Assembly (NCBI RefSeq): GCF_021341665.1
Contig: NZ_JAJTTH010000018.1
Location: 1-57,476, forward strand
Direction of reading: 5' to 3'
Source: Pseudomonas sp. Au-Pse12
GTDB lineage: Bacteria; Pseudomonadota; Gammaproteobacteria; Pseudomonadales; Pseudomonadaceae
DNA length: 57,476 nt
Shown here: positions 17,516 to 27,900 of the stretch, piece after piece
Layout: the number at the start of each line of letters is the position of its first letter
How positions within the stretch are numbered: position 1 is the first letter of the stretch
Notes under the pieces: generated by a model
Told to the model about the DNA's origin: nothing
The model's input: only the letters and a program-made list of their open reading frames with translations
Databases searched by the model: none
Program-made: the position numbers and the translations under genes

Positions 17516-17977
17516 TCAGTGCGAGACTTCGCAAACCTCGGCGTGGGGTACCAGCTTCAGGTACTGGGCCATGCTCATGTGCACCAAGTTGTGGTGGTTG
17601 CCGGCTTCCAGGTAGATGTCTTTCTGCCGGGTCAGCAGCGGGTCGATCACCACGTCCAGCCCATAGGACTCGCCCAGCGCCGGCACCGCGCCACGCTCGC
17701 AATCGCTGAACAGATGGGCCAGGGTGCTTTCCCGGGTGACCTGCCATTCACCACTGCCGCGCACCTTGCTCAGGTCCAGGTGACGGCTGGCCGGCAACAC
17801 CGCCATCAGGTAGTGGCCGTGGTGATCGTCGAGGATCACCGACTTGGCCACCCGCTCCGCCGGCACCCCCGCCACCCGCGCCGTTTCCAGGCTGCTGGCG
17901 GAATGGGGATGGGTCACCAGATCAAACTCGCAAGCGGCCTGTTCCAGGCTGCGCTGCACGGTTCTTGCCATACGCAT
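17516..17977 (-). CDS. YbaK/ProX-type aminoacyl-tRNA deacylase
   Basis: A 153-residue protein of the YbaK/INS editing family that hydrolyses mischarged tRNA (Cys- or Ala-tRNAPro, depending on subgroup). The invariant Lys lies in ERVAKSVILDD (residue 45), and the family loop GAVPALGESYGLDVVIDPLL is present. Free-standing and without a ProRS domain. It is unrelated to its upstream neighbours functionally. A second Met two codons in is an alternative start. Confidence 0.87.
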   Translation of the reverse strand: MRMARTVQRSLEQAACEFDLVTHPHSASSLETARVAGVPAERVAKSVILDDHHGHYLMAVLPASRHLDLSKVRGSGEWQVTRESTLAHLFSDCERGAVPALGESYGLDVVIDPLLTRQKDIYLEAGNHHNLVHMSMAQYLKLVPHAEVCEVSH

Positions 17978-18085
17978 GATGCACCTCGGTGCCCCGCGAA
18001 CGGGGACAGGACTGTGACTCCTGATGCAAGTCTAGGCCGCGCATCGCCTGGCGTCGGACAAACTTCCCAACGGTGCGTGAACGCC

Positions 18086-19033
18086 TCAACCACCCTGCAG
18101 GCGGCGACGTTCCAGACGTTCATAGGGCCCCCGCGCCCAGCGCTGCACCTGCTCGACCAGGGCCGGCGTGGCCGCCTGCCGCTTGTCCGCGACATCATCC
18201 TGAAACGCCTGGTCCGGTTGCTTGGCATGGCGCTGGGTACAGGCGAATGCGGCGCGGCGCTGGGCCGCCGTGAGGGCGAAAAAATCCCCCAGCCAGCCGC
18301 CCATGGCCGCGGGCAGCTCCTGGTAGTTCACCAGCAGGCCATCGAACTCCCGGGCACCGTCCAGGCCCCGTTGCAGCAAACGGCCCAGGCGCCGGGCGAT
18401 AAAACTCTCGCGGTCGGTGCAGGCGCCGGCGTCCAGCACACTGGGCCCGATCATCCCGGGCACCATGTGCATGCCCGGGCGACGCAGATGAGAGACGGCA
18501 ATCTCCAGGGGATCGCGGTAGACGAACAGCCACGGCGTCGCGGGGAAGCACTGGCGCAGCAGCGCCAGCTCGCCGATGTTCCAGGCATCGAGCTTGATCA
18601 CCAGGCGCGACTGCCCCGGGCAGCGGACCTGCCCGTAGGCACTGAGCAAACCCTGGATCGCCCGCAGGCGGATCTCCGGCGGCAGCTCGGCACGCAGCAG
18701 GGTGTCCAGCGGCGGCGGTTCGGACACCACGATATGGCTGTCGAGCTGCGCCAGCATCTGGCTGATCAGGGTCGAGCCGCATCGCGAGGCGTGGAACACC
18801 AACGCGCTGGGTGCCAGCCCGGGGCAGCGAGCGCGCCATTCATCCAGGGCCGCCAGGGGTGTTTCGCGACGCAGCGCCTGATTGAACGGCAGGCGCAGGG
18901 CCTGATCCACCGCATCGCGAAAGAACGGCTGATGCAGCGGCTGGGCGCCGAACCAGCACCAGTCCACCCGCCAGCCCGGGTCCGAACGCCGGATACCGAT
19001 TGGCAGCCAGCCTTGCAGGTTCAGTGAGTCCAT
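18086..19033 (-). CDS. PAPS-dependent sulfotransferase (first of two)
   Basis: A 315-residue cytoplasmic enzyme expected to transfer sulfate from PAPS. The 5'-phosphosulfate loop is HASRCGSTLISQML (residues 81-94) and the 3'-phosphate site is WLFVYRDPLEIAVSHL. A divergent N-terminal region of about 70 residues contains an unusual WRVDWCWFG stretch. The start ATG (19031-19033) lies 13 bp inside the upstream Asp-hydroxylase-like gene, so the two are translationally coupled. The acceptor is unknown; context suggests a protein or glycan of the adjacent surface protein. Confidence 0.85.
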   Translation of the reverse strand: MDSLNLQGWLPIGIRRSDPGWRVDWCWFGAQPLHQPFFRDAVDQALRLPFNQALRRETPLAALDEWRARCPGLAPSALVFHASRCGSTLISQMLAQLDSHIVVSEPPPLDTLLRAELPPEIRLRAIQGLLSAYGQVRCPGQSRLVIKLDAWNIGELALLRQCFPATPWLFVYRDPLEIAVSHLRRPGMHMVPGMIGPSVLDAGACTDRESFIARRLGRLLQRGLDGAREFDGLLVNYQELPAAMGGWLGDFFALTAAQRRAAFACTQRHAKQPDQAFQDDVADKRQAATPALVEQVQRWARGPYERLERRRLQGG

Positions 19034-19809
19034 TGCCGTTGCCACTGGCGTCGCCCCCGGGCCATGGCCGAACGCACGTCGTCGGCAGCGAACGCCAGGC
19101 CGCGCTCGGCCGCCAGGGCCACACACAGTTCGACAAAGGCCTGCGGGTCGGTCTCGGCCTGCAAGCGTCGGCACAGCGAAGCGTCCTGCTCCACCCAGAG
19201 GCGCCAGCGCTCGAAGGCCGCCGCGGCCTGCCCGGCCCCCGGCGCCGGCGTGCTGGCCAATCCTTCCCGGATGGCCTGCTCCAACCAGACTCCGGGGCGG
19301 CAATCGAGCACCAGGTGGATGCGTTCGCAGCTGTCGCGGTTGATCACGCTGTGGGGCCGCGCCAGGTCCAGGAACCAGCACTCGCCGGCGGCCATGGGCA
19401 TGCGTTGGCCATCCAGCATGAAATCCACTTCGGGGGGGCTGAGCAGGGGAATGTGCAGGCGCAGGTCGGCTTGTTCGCCCTGCAGGTCATGATCGCAATG
19501 TTCGAGAATGCGGCTGCCCGGCCCCAGGCGCAGCAAGCGTGCGCTCACCAGTTGCACCGGCAAGGCTTGCAGGGCCTGTTGCCAGCGCGGCTCGGCGTAC
19601 CACGCCGAACGTTGCACCGGGGCCTGGCGACCGGGGGCCAGTTCATGGGCGTCGGCGGCGCTGATCAGCACCACACCGCTCCACTCGCCGTGGAAATAGT
19701 CACGATTGAAATGCTCGCGCCATTGCGCGGCCCGGATGCCGGCCAGGGCCTCGCGCAGTAGGGCCAGGTCCAATTGCACCGGCAACCGCGAATAGGCCGG
19801 GCGGCTCAT
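19021..19809 (-). CDS. Aspartyl/asparaginyl beta-hydroxylase-like dioxygenase
   Basis: A 262-residue Fe(II)/2-oxoglutarate enzyme of the AspH-type cupin family. The core reads SRILEHCDHDLQGEQADLR then LHIPL with His119, and GECWFLDLARPHSVIN with His153, the two conserved iron histidines, with Arg163 in CERIHLVLD for 2-oxoglutarate. A helical C-terminal extension (about residues 185-262) is not part of the minimal domain. Starts at 19809 (ATGA overlap with the APS-kinase-like gene). Likely hydroxylates Asp or Asn of a protein or peptide; the neighbour encodes a giant protein rich in both. Confidence 0.83.
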   Translation of the reverse strand: MSRPAYSRLPVQLDLALLREALAGIRAAQWREHFNRDYFHGEWSGVVLISAADAHELAPGRQAPVQRSAWYAEPRWQQALQALPVQLVSARLLRLGPGSRILEHCDHDLQGEQADLRLHIPLLSPPEVDFMLDGQRMPMAAGECWFLDLARPHSVINRDSCERIHLVLDCRPGVWLEQAIREGLASTPAPGAGQAAAAFERWRLWVEQDASLCRRLQAETDPQAFVELCVALAAERGLAFAADDVRSAMARGRRQWQRQWTH

Positions 19810-20411
19810 GGCGCCGGCAGCACCCGGCACTCGCTGAGCCATGCCAGCAACTGCTCGAGGCACACGTCCACCGGTTGCCCTGCGGTGTCCAGCACCAGGG
19901 CCGCGGCCGGCGGTGGCTCATAGGGCGCCGAGACACCGGTAAAACCCGGCAGCTCGCCACGCCGGGCCCGGGCGTAGTGCCCCTTGGGATCGCGCTGCTC
20001 ACACACCGCCAGCGGGGCGCTGCACCAGACCTCGTGATAGTCCGCCCCCAGGCGCCGGGCGAACAGCTCACGCAGCTCGATCAGCGGCGCGATCAAGGCC
20101 AGGATCACCACCTGCCCCTGCTCCACCAGCAAGGCCGCCAGCTCGCTGGCGCGGCGAATGTTTTCCTGGCGATCGACAGGGCCAAAGCCCAGGTCGCTGT
20201 TCAAGCCGCCGCGCAGCGCATCGCCATCCAGCACCAGGCTCTGCGCCCCACGGGCGAACAACTCGGCCTGCAGCGCCTGGGCCAGGGTCGACTTGCCCGA
20301 GGCCGGCAACCCGGTGAGGAGGATGGCGGCGCCGCGATGACCGTTGCGGCGCTCCCGTTGCTGGCGGCTGACGCTGGCGCGCGGCGCCAGCAGGTCACTG
20401 GGCCTTGGCAC
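19806..20411 (-). CDS. APS kinase-like protein (CysC family), divergent
   Basis: A 201-residue P-loop protein homologous to adenylylsulfate kinase, which makes PAPS, the donor for sulfotransferases. Walker A is GLPASGKST; DGDALRGGLNSDLGF and RQENIRRASEL match the APS-binding region, and RDPKGHYARARRGELPGFTG matches the lid. The family ISPxR segment is replaced by LIAPLIELRE, so the phosphorylatable Ser and an Arg are missing. A GTG start at 20411, inside the end of the TolC gene, gives the usual family length; no ATG fits. Supplies PAPS to the two local sulfotransferases if active. Confidence 0.82.
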   Translation of the reverse strand: MPRPSDLLAPRASVSRQQRERRNGHRGAAILLTGLPASGKSTLAQALQAELFARGAQSLVLDGDALRGGLNSDLGFGPVDRQENIRRASELAALLVEQGQVVILALIAPLIELRELFARRLGADYHEVWCSAPLAVCEQRDPKGHYARARRGELPGFTGVSAPYEPPPAAALVLDTAGQPVDVCLEQLLAWLSECRVLPAP

Positions 20412-21909
20412 GGGCCACCGGCGCCGAGATATTGCCCGCCGACCAATCGGCCTCACGGCTGGCCAGGGCGCTGGCGATGGTCTGCACCTGGGTCGATTGC
20501 AACTGGTCGGGCAGCGGGTCCAGCCCGGCGCTGGCAAAGATCTGCCCATAGGCATTGCGCAAGTCCGCGTAGGACAGGTCGCGACGCAGATCGGCCTGCA
20601 GGGTGTTCAATTCGCCCTGGATCAGGTCGAGCTCGCCAATGCCCGCCGCCTGGTAGCGGTTGCGCAACTGGCCGACGATCTGCCCGTCGATCTGCGCCAA
20701 CTGCTGGTTGGTCTGGAACTGACGCAGGGCATCGCGGTAGTTGGCGTTGGCCACATACAGCTGGGCCAGCACGGCAATCGACATGGCCTGGCGCCGCGCC
20801 GTGGCGACTTCCTCGCCGGCCTTGGCGACATCGATGGCCGCCGGCGCGGAAATCACGTTGAACAGGTTCCAGGTGACCTTGACCCCGTAGTCGGCCCACT
20901 TGTCGTTGACCAGGAACGAGTTGCTGTCGTAGTGGCCGCCGGCGGAGAACTCCAGGCCCGGCAGCAGGCGCAGCATGGCCTTGCGGGTTTCCGCGCTGCT
21001 GATGCGGCTCTGGTAGTCCTGCTCGCGCAATTCGGGGCGGCTGGCCAGGGCTTCCTGCTCCAGCCGGTTGATGTCCACCTTGAGTTCGGGAATCGGATAC
21101 TCGTCGCTGGTGGCCAGGGTCAACTCGGTGCCCAGCGGCAGGTTGATCAGGGTCGCCAGCTCGGTCTTGGCCAGGGACAGGGCCCGGCGCTGCTCTTCCA
21201 GCTGACGGGTAGCCTCGATGAGCGCGCGCTGGTAGCCCAAGGCCTGGATCGGGTCGCCGATGCGCTGGTCGCTCATTTTTTCACTGTTGCCACGGGCCAC
21301 TTCCACCCGCGCCATCAGGCTGTCGATCTGCTTGAGCAGGCGCTCCGCCGCCACCGCCCGCCAATAGGCCGAACGCACGTCCTGGACGATGGTGTTGATC
21401 ACCTTGCGCCGCCGTTCCTGGACGATCAGGCGCTGGTCGCCCTGCTGCTTGGCGCTGATGTAGCTGACGCCGAAATCGAGAACGTTCCAGACCATGGTCA
21501 GGTCGGCGACGTTGCGGTCGCGATCCTGGGAGGTCGAAGGTTCCAGGGACTGGGTACCGGTCCGCACGCTCTGGCTACTGGAGGCACTGATGTTGTTGCG
21601 CCCGGCATAACCGGCCGAGAGCGCCATGCGCGGCAGCATGTCGAAACTGGCCAGGTCCAGCTGGCGCTTGGCCAGGGCCTCCTCCATGATTTTCAAGCGG
21701 CCTTCGAGGTTGTACTTCACCGCCCGGGCCATGGCCTGGTGCAGGGTCAGCGGGCCGTTGAGGGGCTCCTGGTCCTTGTACATGGTTTGCAGGTCATTCC
21801 TGGCCCGCTGCTCGCTGACACTTCGATCGATGGGCTGGCTGGTGACCGCACACCCACTTACCACCAGCGCCAGCAAGCTGACGCTGAACAGCTTTTGACT
21901 TCTTTTCAT
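20395..21909 (-). CDS. TolC-family outer-membrane lipoprotein of the giant-protein locus
   Basis: A 504-residue outer-membrane channel. The signal peptide ends in VVSGCAVTS, a lipobox. Two tandem outer-membrane efflux repeats (about residues 55-265 and 280-470) contain the usual long helices. It is 74 bp downstream of the giant surface-protein gene and overlaps the APS-kinase-like gene by 17 bp, so it belongs to that operon rather than to an efflux operon. I infer that it is the exit channel for the giant protein with the adaptors encoded at 33331-37531. Confidence 0.85.
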   Translation of the reverse strand: MKRSQKLFSVSLLALVVSGCAVTSQPIDRSVSEQRARNDLQTMYKDQEPLNGPLTLHQAMARAVKYNLEGRLKIMEEALAKRQLDLASFDMLPRMALSAGYAGRNNISASSSQSVRTGTQSLEPSTSQDRDRNVADLTMVWNVLDFGVSYISAKQQGDQRLIVQERRRKVINTIVQDVRSAYWRAVAAERLLKQIDSLMARVEVARGNSEKMSDQRIGDPIQALGYQRALIEATRQLEEQRRALSLAKTELATLINLPLGTELTLATSDEYPIPELKVDINRLEQEALASRPELREQDYQSRISSAETRKAMLRLLPGLEFSAGGHYDSNSFLVNDKWADYGVKVTWNLFNVISAPAAIDVAKAGEEVATARRQAMSIAVLAQLYVANANYRDALRQFQTNQQLAQIDGQIVGQLRNRYQAAGIGELDLIQGELNTLQADLRRDLSYADLRNAYGQIFASAGLDPLPDQLQSTQVQTIASALASREADWSAGNISAPVARAKAQ

Positions 21910-21946
21910 CCCTTGCCCCGCCCCTGTGTCCTGCTTGCTTTTTATA

Positions 21947-21968
21947 AGCGCCGGCCCGGGCCGGCGCT
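21947..21968. repeat. Perfect 22-bp GC palindrome between the giant gene and tolC
   Basis: Arms AGCGCCGGCCC and GGGCCGGCGCT abut without a spacer. It lies just past the giant gene's stop. No T-run follows on the minus strand, so it may be an mRNA-stabilising or partial-termination hairpin rather than a full terminator. Confidence 0.6.
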
Positions 21969-21983
21969 GACTTCAAATTGATC

Positions 21984-24900
21984 TCAGGCCGATATTTCGC
22001 TGATACCGACCTGTTCCAATGCCCAGGCTAGTTCATGCAGCTGTTTCTGCTCGGTGTCTTTGAGTTGTTGCAACTGCTGGCCCAGCGTGGGCGCGCCAAA
22101 TACTCCGCGCAGGCCCTGGCTCGCGTCGCCCAAGCCTTTGCCGGAGGAGCGCTCGAACGCACCGTGGGCCGAGTTGTCGCTCGCTGCTTCGCGGCTGAAC
22201 AGCCCGGACAAGGTGCTGCTGCCGAACACCCCACCGTCGCCGCCCCCGAAGCCGAGGAACCCGCTGCCATTGCCATCGCTGGCGTTTTCGTTGCTGAACA
22301 CCTGTGCGATGAAGCTGGGAGCCAGCCCGCCATTGCGGATGAAGATGTTGCCCAGTGGCGGCAGGCCGCCGCCGGACTCCCGTTGCTCGAACAGCGGCGG
22401 GAAGCCGATGGGCGAACCCAGGTCGCCGCCGGGCGGGCCAAAGACAATGGGCTGCAGGGGCACATTCGGCTGGTCCTGGGGCCGCGCCGGCTCGGTCACG
22501 CGAAATTGCGGGTCGCCCGTCAGGGCTATGGTGTTGACCGCGTAGTTGTTGGAGTTGGCATAACCCGTGCCGGCATTGCCTGCCAGGTCGGTCACCAGGC
22601 TGGTGTCCAGGGTGATGAAGTTGCTTGGGTCGTTGAGGTTCGCCGTGGGCGTCAGGGTCGCGGTCCAGGTCTTGCCGCCGTCGCTGCTGGCCAGGTTGGA
22701 CAGCACGCCATTGGCCACGCTCAGGTCCGACAGGTCGAAACCGCTGACTTTTTCGCTGAAGGTGAAGGTCACGGTGGTGGTCTGGCCGGCCGTGAGGCTG
22801 GGGTTGGCGACCACGATGGTGGCCGTCGGCCGATCGCCGTCGACCACATAGTTGTTGGAGATGCTGATCCCGGAGCCCGTGTTACCCGCCGCATCGCTGA
22901 CCAGCGCGGTGTCGAGCACGATCAGGTTGGTCGGATCGGAGATCGCGGCGGTGGGCGTCAGGGTGGCGGTCCAGGTCTTGCCGCCGTCGCTGCTGGCCAG
23001 GTTGGACAGCACGCCGTTGGCCACGCTCAGGTCCGACAGGTCGAAGCCGCTGACCGCTTCGCTGAAGGTGATGGTCACCTGGGAAGTCTGGCCGATGCCC
23101 AGGTTGCTGTTGGCCACCACGATGGTCGCCGTCGGCCGCTGGGTATCGATGCTGTAGTTGTTGGAATTGGTAGTCCCGGCACCGGCATTGCCTGAAGCGT
23201 TCTGCACGCCGCTGTTGTCCAGGGTGATCAGGTTGCTGGCATCGCTGATATTGCTGGTCGGGGTGAAGGTGGCGGTCCAGGTGACTCCGCCATCGTTGCT
23301 GCTCACCGCACTCAGGGTGCCGTTTTCCACGCTCAAGTCGGCATTGCTGAAGCCGCTCACCGCCTCGCTGAAGGTGATGGTCACCAACGAGCTGGAGCCC
23401 ACGTTCAAGGCCGGGTTCGCCACGATTATGGTCGCGGTCGGCCGCACGGTATCGATGCTGAAGTTGGCCGAGTTGGTCACGCCAGTGCCAGTGTTGCCCG
23501 CAAGGTCGGTATAGCCGGTGTTGTTCAGGCTAATGATGTTGGTGGTGTCGTGCAGGTTGGCGTTCGGCGTGAAGGTTGCGGTCCAGGTAACGCCCCCATC
23601 GCTGGAGCTCACCGCGCTCAAGGTGCCGTTGGGCACGCTCAGGTCGCTATTGTCGAAACCGCTGACCGCCTCGCTGAAGGTGATGGTCACCTGGGTGGTC
23701 TGGCCAATCGTCAGGCTTGGGCTGGCAACCACTATGCTCGCCGTCGGCCGCACGCTGTCGACCACGTAGGCATTGGAACTGGTGGTCCCCGTGCCAGCGT
23801 TGCCGGCCACGTCGGCAATGCCGCTGTTGTCCAGAACGATATGCCTGTTGCCCTGGGTGACTCCCGCTGCCGGAGTCAGGGTTGCGGTCCAGGTGATGTT
23901 GTCGCTGGTGGACAGGTTGCTCAGGGTACCGTTATCGGCGCTCAGATCAGCCAGGGTGAACCCCGTCACCGCTTCGCTAAAGGTGACGGTCACCTGGGAA
24001 GTCCCTCCCAGGTTCAGATGATCGTTGGCCACCACGATGGTCGCCGTCGGCCGCTGGGTATCGATGCTGTAGTTGTTGGAATTGGTAGTCCCGGCACCGG
24101 CATTGCCTGAAGCGTTCTGCACGCCGCTGTTGTCCAGGGTGATCAGGTTGCTGGCATCGCTGATACTGCTGGTCGGGGTGAAGGTGGCGGTCCAGGTGAC
24201 TCCGCCATCGTTGCTGCTCACCGCACTCAGGGTGCCGTTTTCCACACTCAGGTCGGCATTGCTGAAGCCGCTCACCGCCTCGCTGAAGGTGATGGTCACC
24301 AACGAGCTGGAACCCACGTTCAAGGCCGGGTTCGCCACGATTATGGTCGCGGTCGGCCGCACGGTATCGATGCTGAAGTTGGCCGAGTTGGTCACGCCAG
24401 TGCCAGTGTTGCCCGCAAGGTCGGTATAGCCGGTGTTGTTCAGGCTAATGATGTTGGTGGTGTCGTGCAGGTTGGCGTTCGGCGTGAAGGTTGCGGTCCA
24501 GGTAACGCCCCCATCGCTGGAGCTCACCGCGCTCAAGGTGCCGTTGGGCACGCTCAGGTCGCTATTGTCGAAACCGCTGACCGCCTCGCTGAAGGTGATG
24601 GTCACCTGGGTGGTCTGGCCAATCGTCAGGCTTGGGCTGGCAACCACTATGCTCGCCGTCGGCCGCACGCTGTCGACCACGTAGGCATTGGAACTGGTGG
24701 TCCCCGAACCGGCGTTGCCGGCCACGTCGGTAACGCCGGTATTGTCCAGAACGATGTGGTTGTTGCCCTGGGTGATGCCCGCCGCCGGGGTCAGGGTGGC
24801 GGTCCAGGTGATGTTGTCGCTGGTGGACAGGTTGCTCAGCGTGCCGTTGTCGGTGGTCAGGTCGGCCAGGGAGAAGCCGCTGACCGCCTCGCTGAAGGTA

Positions 24901-27900
24901 ATGGTCACCTGGGACGAGCCGCCGACACCCAGATGGTCGTTGACCACGACCACGGTGGCGGTCGGGCGCTGGGTGTCGATGCTGTAGTTGTTGGAGTCGG
25001 TGGTGCCACTGCCGACGTTACCCGAAGCCGCCGCCTGCACGCCGCTGTTGTCCAGGGTGATCAGGTTGGTGGCATCGGTGAGATTGCTGCTGGGGGTGAA
25101 GGTAGCGGTCCAGGTGATGCCGCCATCCATGGAGCTCACTGCGCTCAGGGTGCCGTTTTGCACCGTCAGGTCGGCGTTGCTGAAGCCGCTGACCGCCTGG
25201 TCGAAGGTGATGGTAACCAGGGCGGTATCGCCGATTTTCAGGTTCGGGGTCGCGATCACGATAGTCGCCGACGGGAGCACGGTGTCGACGCTGAAGTTGC
25301 TCGAGTTGGTGGTGCCCTGGCCGCCGTTGCCGGCCAGGTCGGCGATACCGGTGTTGGCCAGGGTGATGACGTTGGTCGCGCTGTGGGTATTGCCGTTCGG
25401 AGTGAAGGTGGCGGTCCAGGTAATGCCGCCGTCGCTGCTGCTCAAGCCGCTCAGGCTGCCGTGACCAGTGCTCAGATCGGCCAGGGTGAAACCGCTGACG
25501 GCTTCCGAGAAAGTGATGGTCACCAACGAGGTTTCACCCGCCGTCAGCGTCGAGTCGGCCAGCACGATGGTGGCGGTCGGGCGCTGGGTATCGATGGCGT
25601 AATTGTTCGAACTCGTGGTGCCAGTGCCGGTGTTGCCGGCCGTGTCGGTGTAGCCGGTGTTGTCCAGGGTGATCAGGTTGCTGGTGCTGGTGACGTTCGA
25701 CGTCGGGGTGAACGTCGCGGTCCAGGTCACCCCGCCGTCATTGCTGCTGACCGCGCTCAAGGTGCCGTTGGAGAGGGTCAGGTCGGCATTGCTGAAACCG
25801 CTGACCGCCTCGCTGAAGGTGATGGTCACCAACGAGGAGGAACCCAGGTTCAGCGCCGGGTTCGCCACCACGATGGTCGCGGTCGGCCGTACGCCGTCGA
25901 TGGCCACGTTGTTGGACGTGGTGGTACCGCTGCCGGTGTTGCCCGCCGCGTCCTGCACGCCGCTGTTGTCCAGGGTGATCACGTTGCTCGGGCTGACGAT
26001 GCTCGCCGTCGGGGTGAAGGTGGCGATCCAGGTGACGCCGCCATCGCTAGAACTCACCGCGCTCAGGGTACCGTTGCTCACCGTCAGGTCGGCATTGGTA
26101 AAGCCGGTGACCGCCTCGTTGAAGGTAATGGTCACCTGGGAGGTCTGGCCGATGCCCAGGTTGGGGTTGGCGAACACGATACTGGCGGTGGGTCGCTGGG
26201 TGTCGACGCTGTAGCTGTTGGAGCTGGTGCTGCCGCTGCCGGCGTTGCCCGCCAGGTCCTGCACGCCGGCGTTGTTCAGGCTGATCACGTCGCCACTATG
26301 GCTGACCCCGGCGCTCGGCGTCAGGGTCGCGGTCCAGGTGATGCCGCCATCGCTGCTGCTCAGGCCGCTCAGGGTACCGTCGGCCACGGTCAGGTCAGCG
26401 GTGGTGAAGCCGGTCACGGCCTCGCTGAACGTGATGGTCACCAGGGACGTACCGCCAATATTCAGCGCCGGGTTGCTGACCACTATGCTCGCGGTCGGCC
26501 GCACGGTGTCCACCGCATAAGTGTTGGACAGGGTGACGCCGGTGCCCGCATTGGTGGCCGTATCGGTGTAACCGGTGTTGTCCAGGGTGATGACGTTACC
26601 GGCGCTGGTATTGCCGGCGCTCGGCGTCAGGGTCGCGGTCCAGTGGATATTGTCGGCGGTGGTCAGGTTGCTCAGGGTGCCATTGGACGCGCTCAGGTCG
26701 GCCAGGGTGAAACCGCTGACCGCTTCGCTGAAGGTGATGTTCACGGTCGAGGTGCCACCAAGATTCAGCGCGGGGCTGCCGACCACCACGGTAGCGGTCG
26801 GCCGCACAGTGTCGATGGCAAAACTGTTGGACGAGGTGGTGCCGCTGCCGACGGTTCCTGTCGACGCACTGGCGACCCCTGTGTTGTCCAGGACGATCTG
26901 GTTGCTGGCATTGCTGACCCCGGCGTTCGGGGTGAAGGTGGCGGTCCAGGTGGTGCCGCCGTCGCTGCTGGCGACCGCGCTCAGGGTGCCGTTGGACACC
27001 GTCAGGTCGGCGTTGGTGAAGCCGGTCACCGCCTGGTTGAAGGTGATGGTGACCTGCGATGTGCTGCCGATGTGCTGGCTGCTGTTGCTGACCACGATGG
27101 TCGCGGTCGGGGCCGGAGCATAAGCCGTATTCACGGTGCCACCATCGTTGTAGATATTGCCCACCGCCGCCGGGGTGAGACCCATGGAGCCACCGCCCGA
27201 GGCAGGGCCGCCAGAGCCGCTGCCGCCGGCATTACCGGTCATGGCGGCGAAGTTGGCGGCGGTCATCAGCAGGGTGCCCTTGTTCCAGATGGCACCCACG
27301 CCCTTGCCGCCCACGCCGCCCGGATCGGCGGAACCGCCCAGGCCACCGCCACCGCCGCCACCGCCGCCCGCCCCGATGTTGTTGGAGATCACCGAGGTGC
27401 CGACGACCGTCAGGGTGCCGGTACTGGCGTTGTAGATACCGCCCGCGGCCGAGGCACCGGCCCGGCCGGGCTTGTCCCAACCGGAACCACCGCCGCCGCC
27501 ACCGATGGACAGACTGCCGTTGTTGGCCGTGCCACCCGCCCCGCCATTGCTGTAGTTGGCGGCGCCTAGACCACCGGCACCACCGGTGCTGCTTCCACCG
27601 CGGCCGCCCATGTAGGTGGGGGAATAGCCACCGCCATTGCCACCGTGGTTGACGCTACCGGCAGTACCGCCGTAGACCCCCGAACCGAATCCTGAGGAAC
27701 CGCCATGGCCGCCGGTCCCGCCACCGATCGCACCACCACCGCCACCGCCACCGCCCACCGCACCGCCGACATAGGGTGCCGTGACCCCGCCGCCGCCACC
27801 GCCGCCGGAAGCCGCGTTGGCGGTCACGGTTACGTTTTTCAAGGTCAGGTTACCGGCGTTGAAGAGGCCACCGCCCATCGCGGCCAAGCCGTCGACGCCG

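Noticed and set aside
22600..27100. CRISPR-like regular repetition
   Set aside because: Period of about 305 bp, in frame, encoding Ig-like protein repeats; no short repeats with unique spacers.
24465..27569. Long plus-strand open frame of about 1030 codons opposite the giant gene
   Set aside because: It mirrors the repeat units of the minus-strand gene, has biased Gly/Val/Ala/Arg composition without domains, and arises from high-GC codon use in a repeated sequence.
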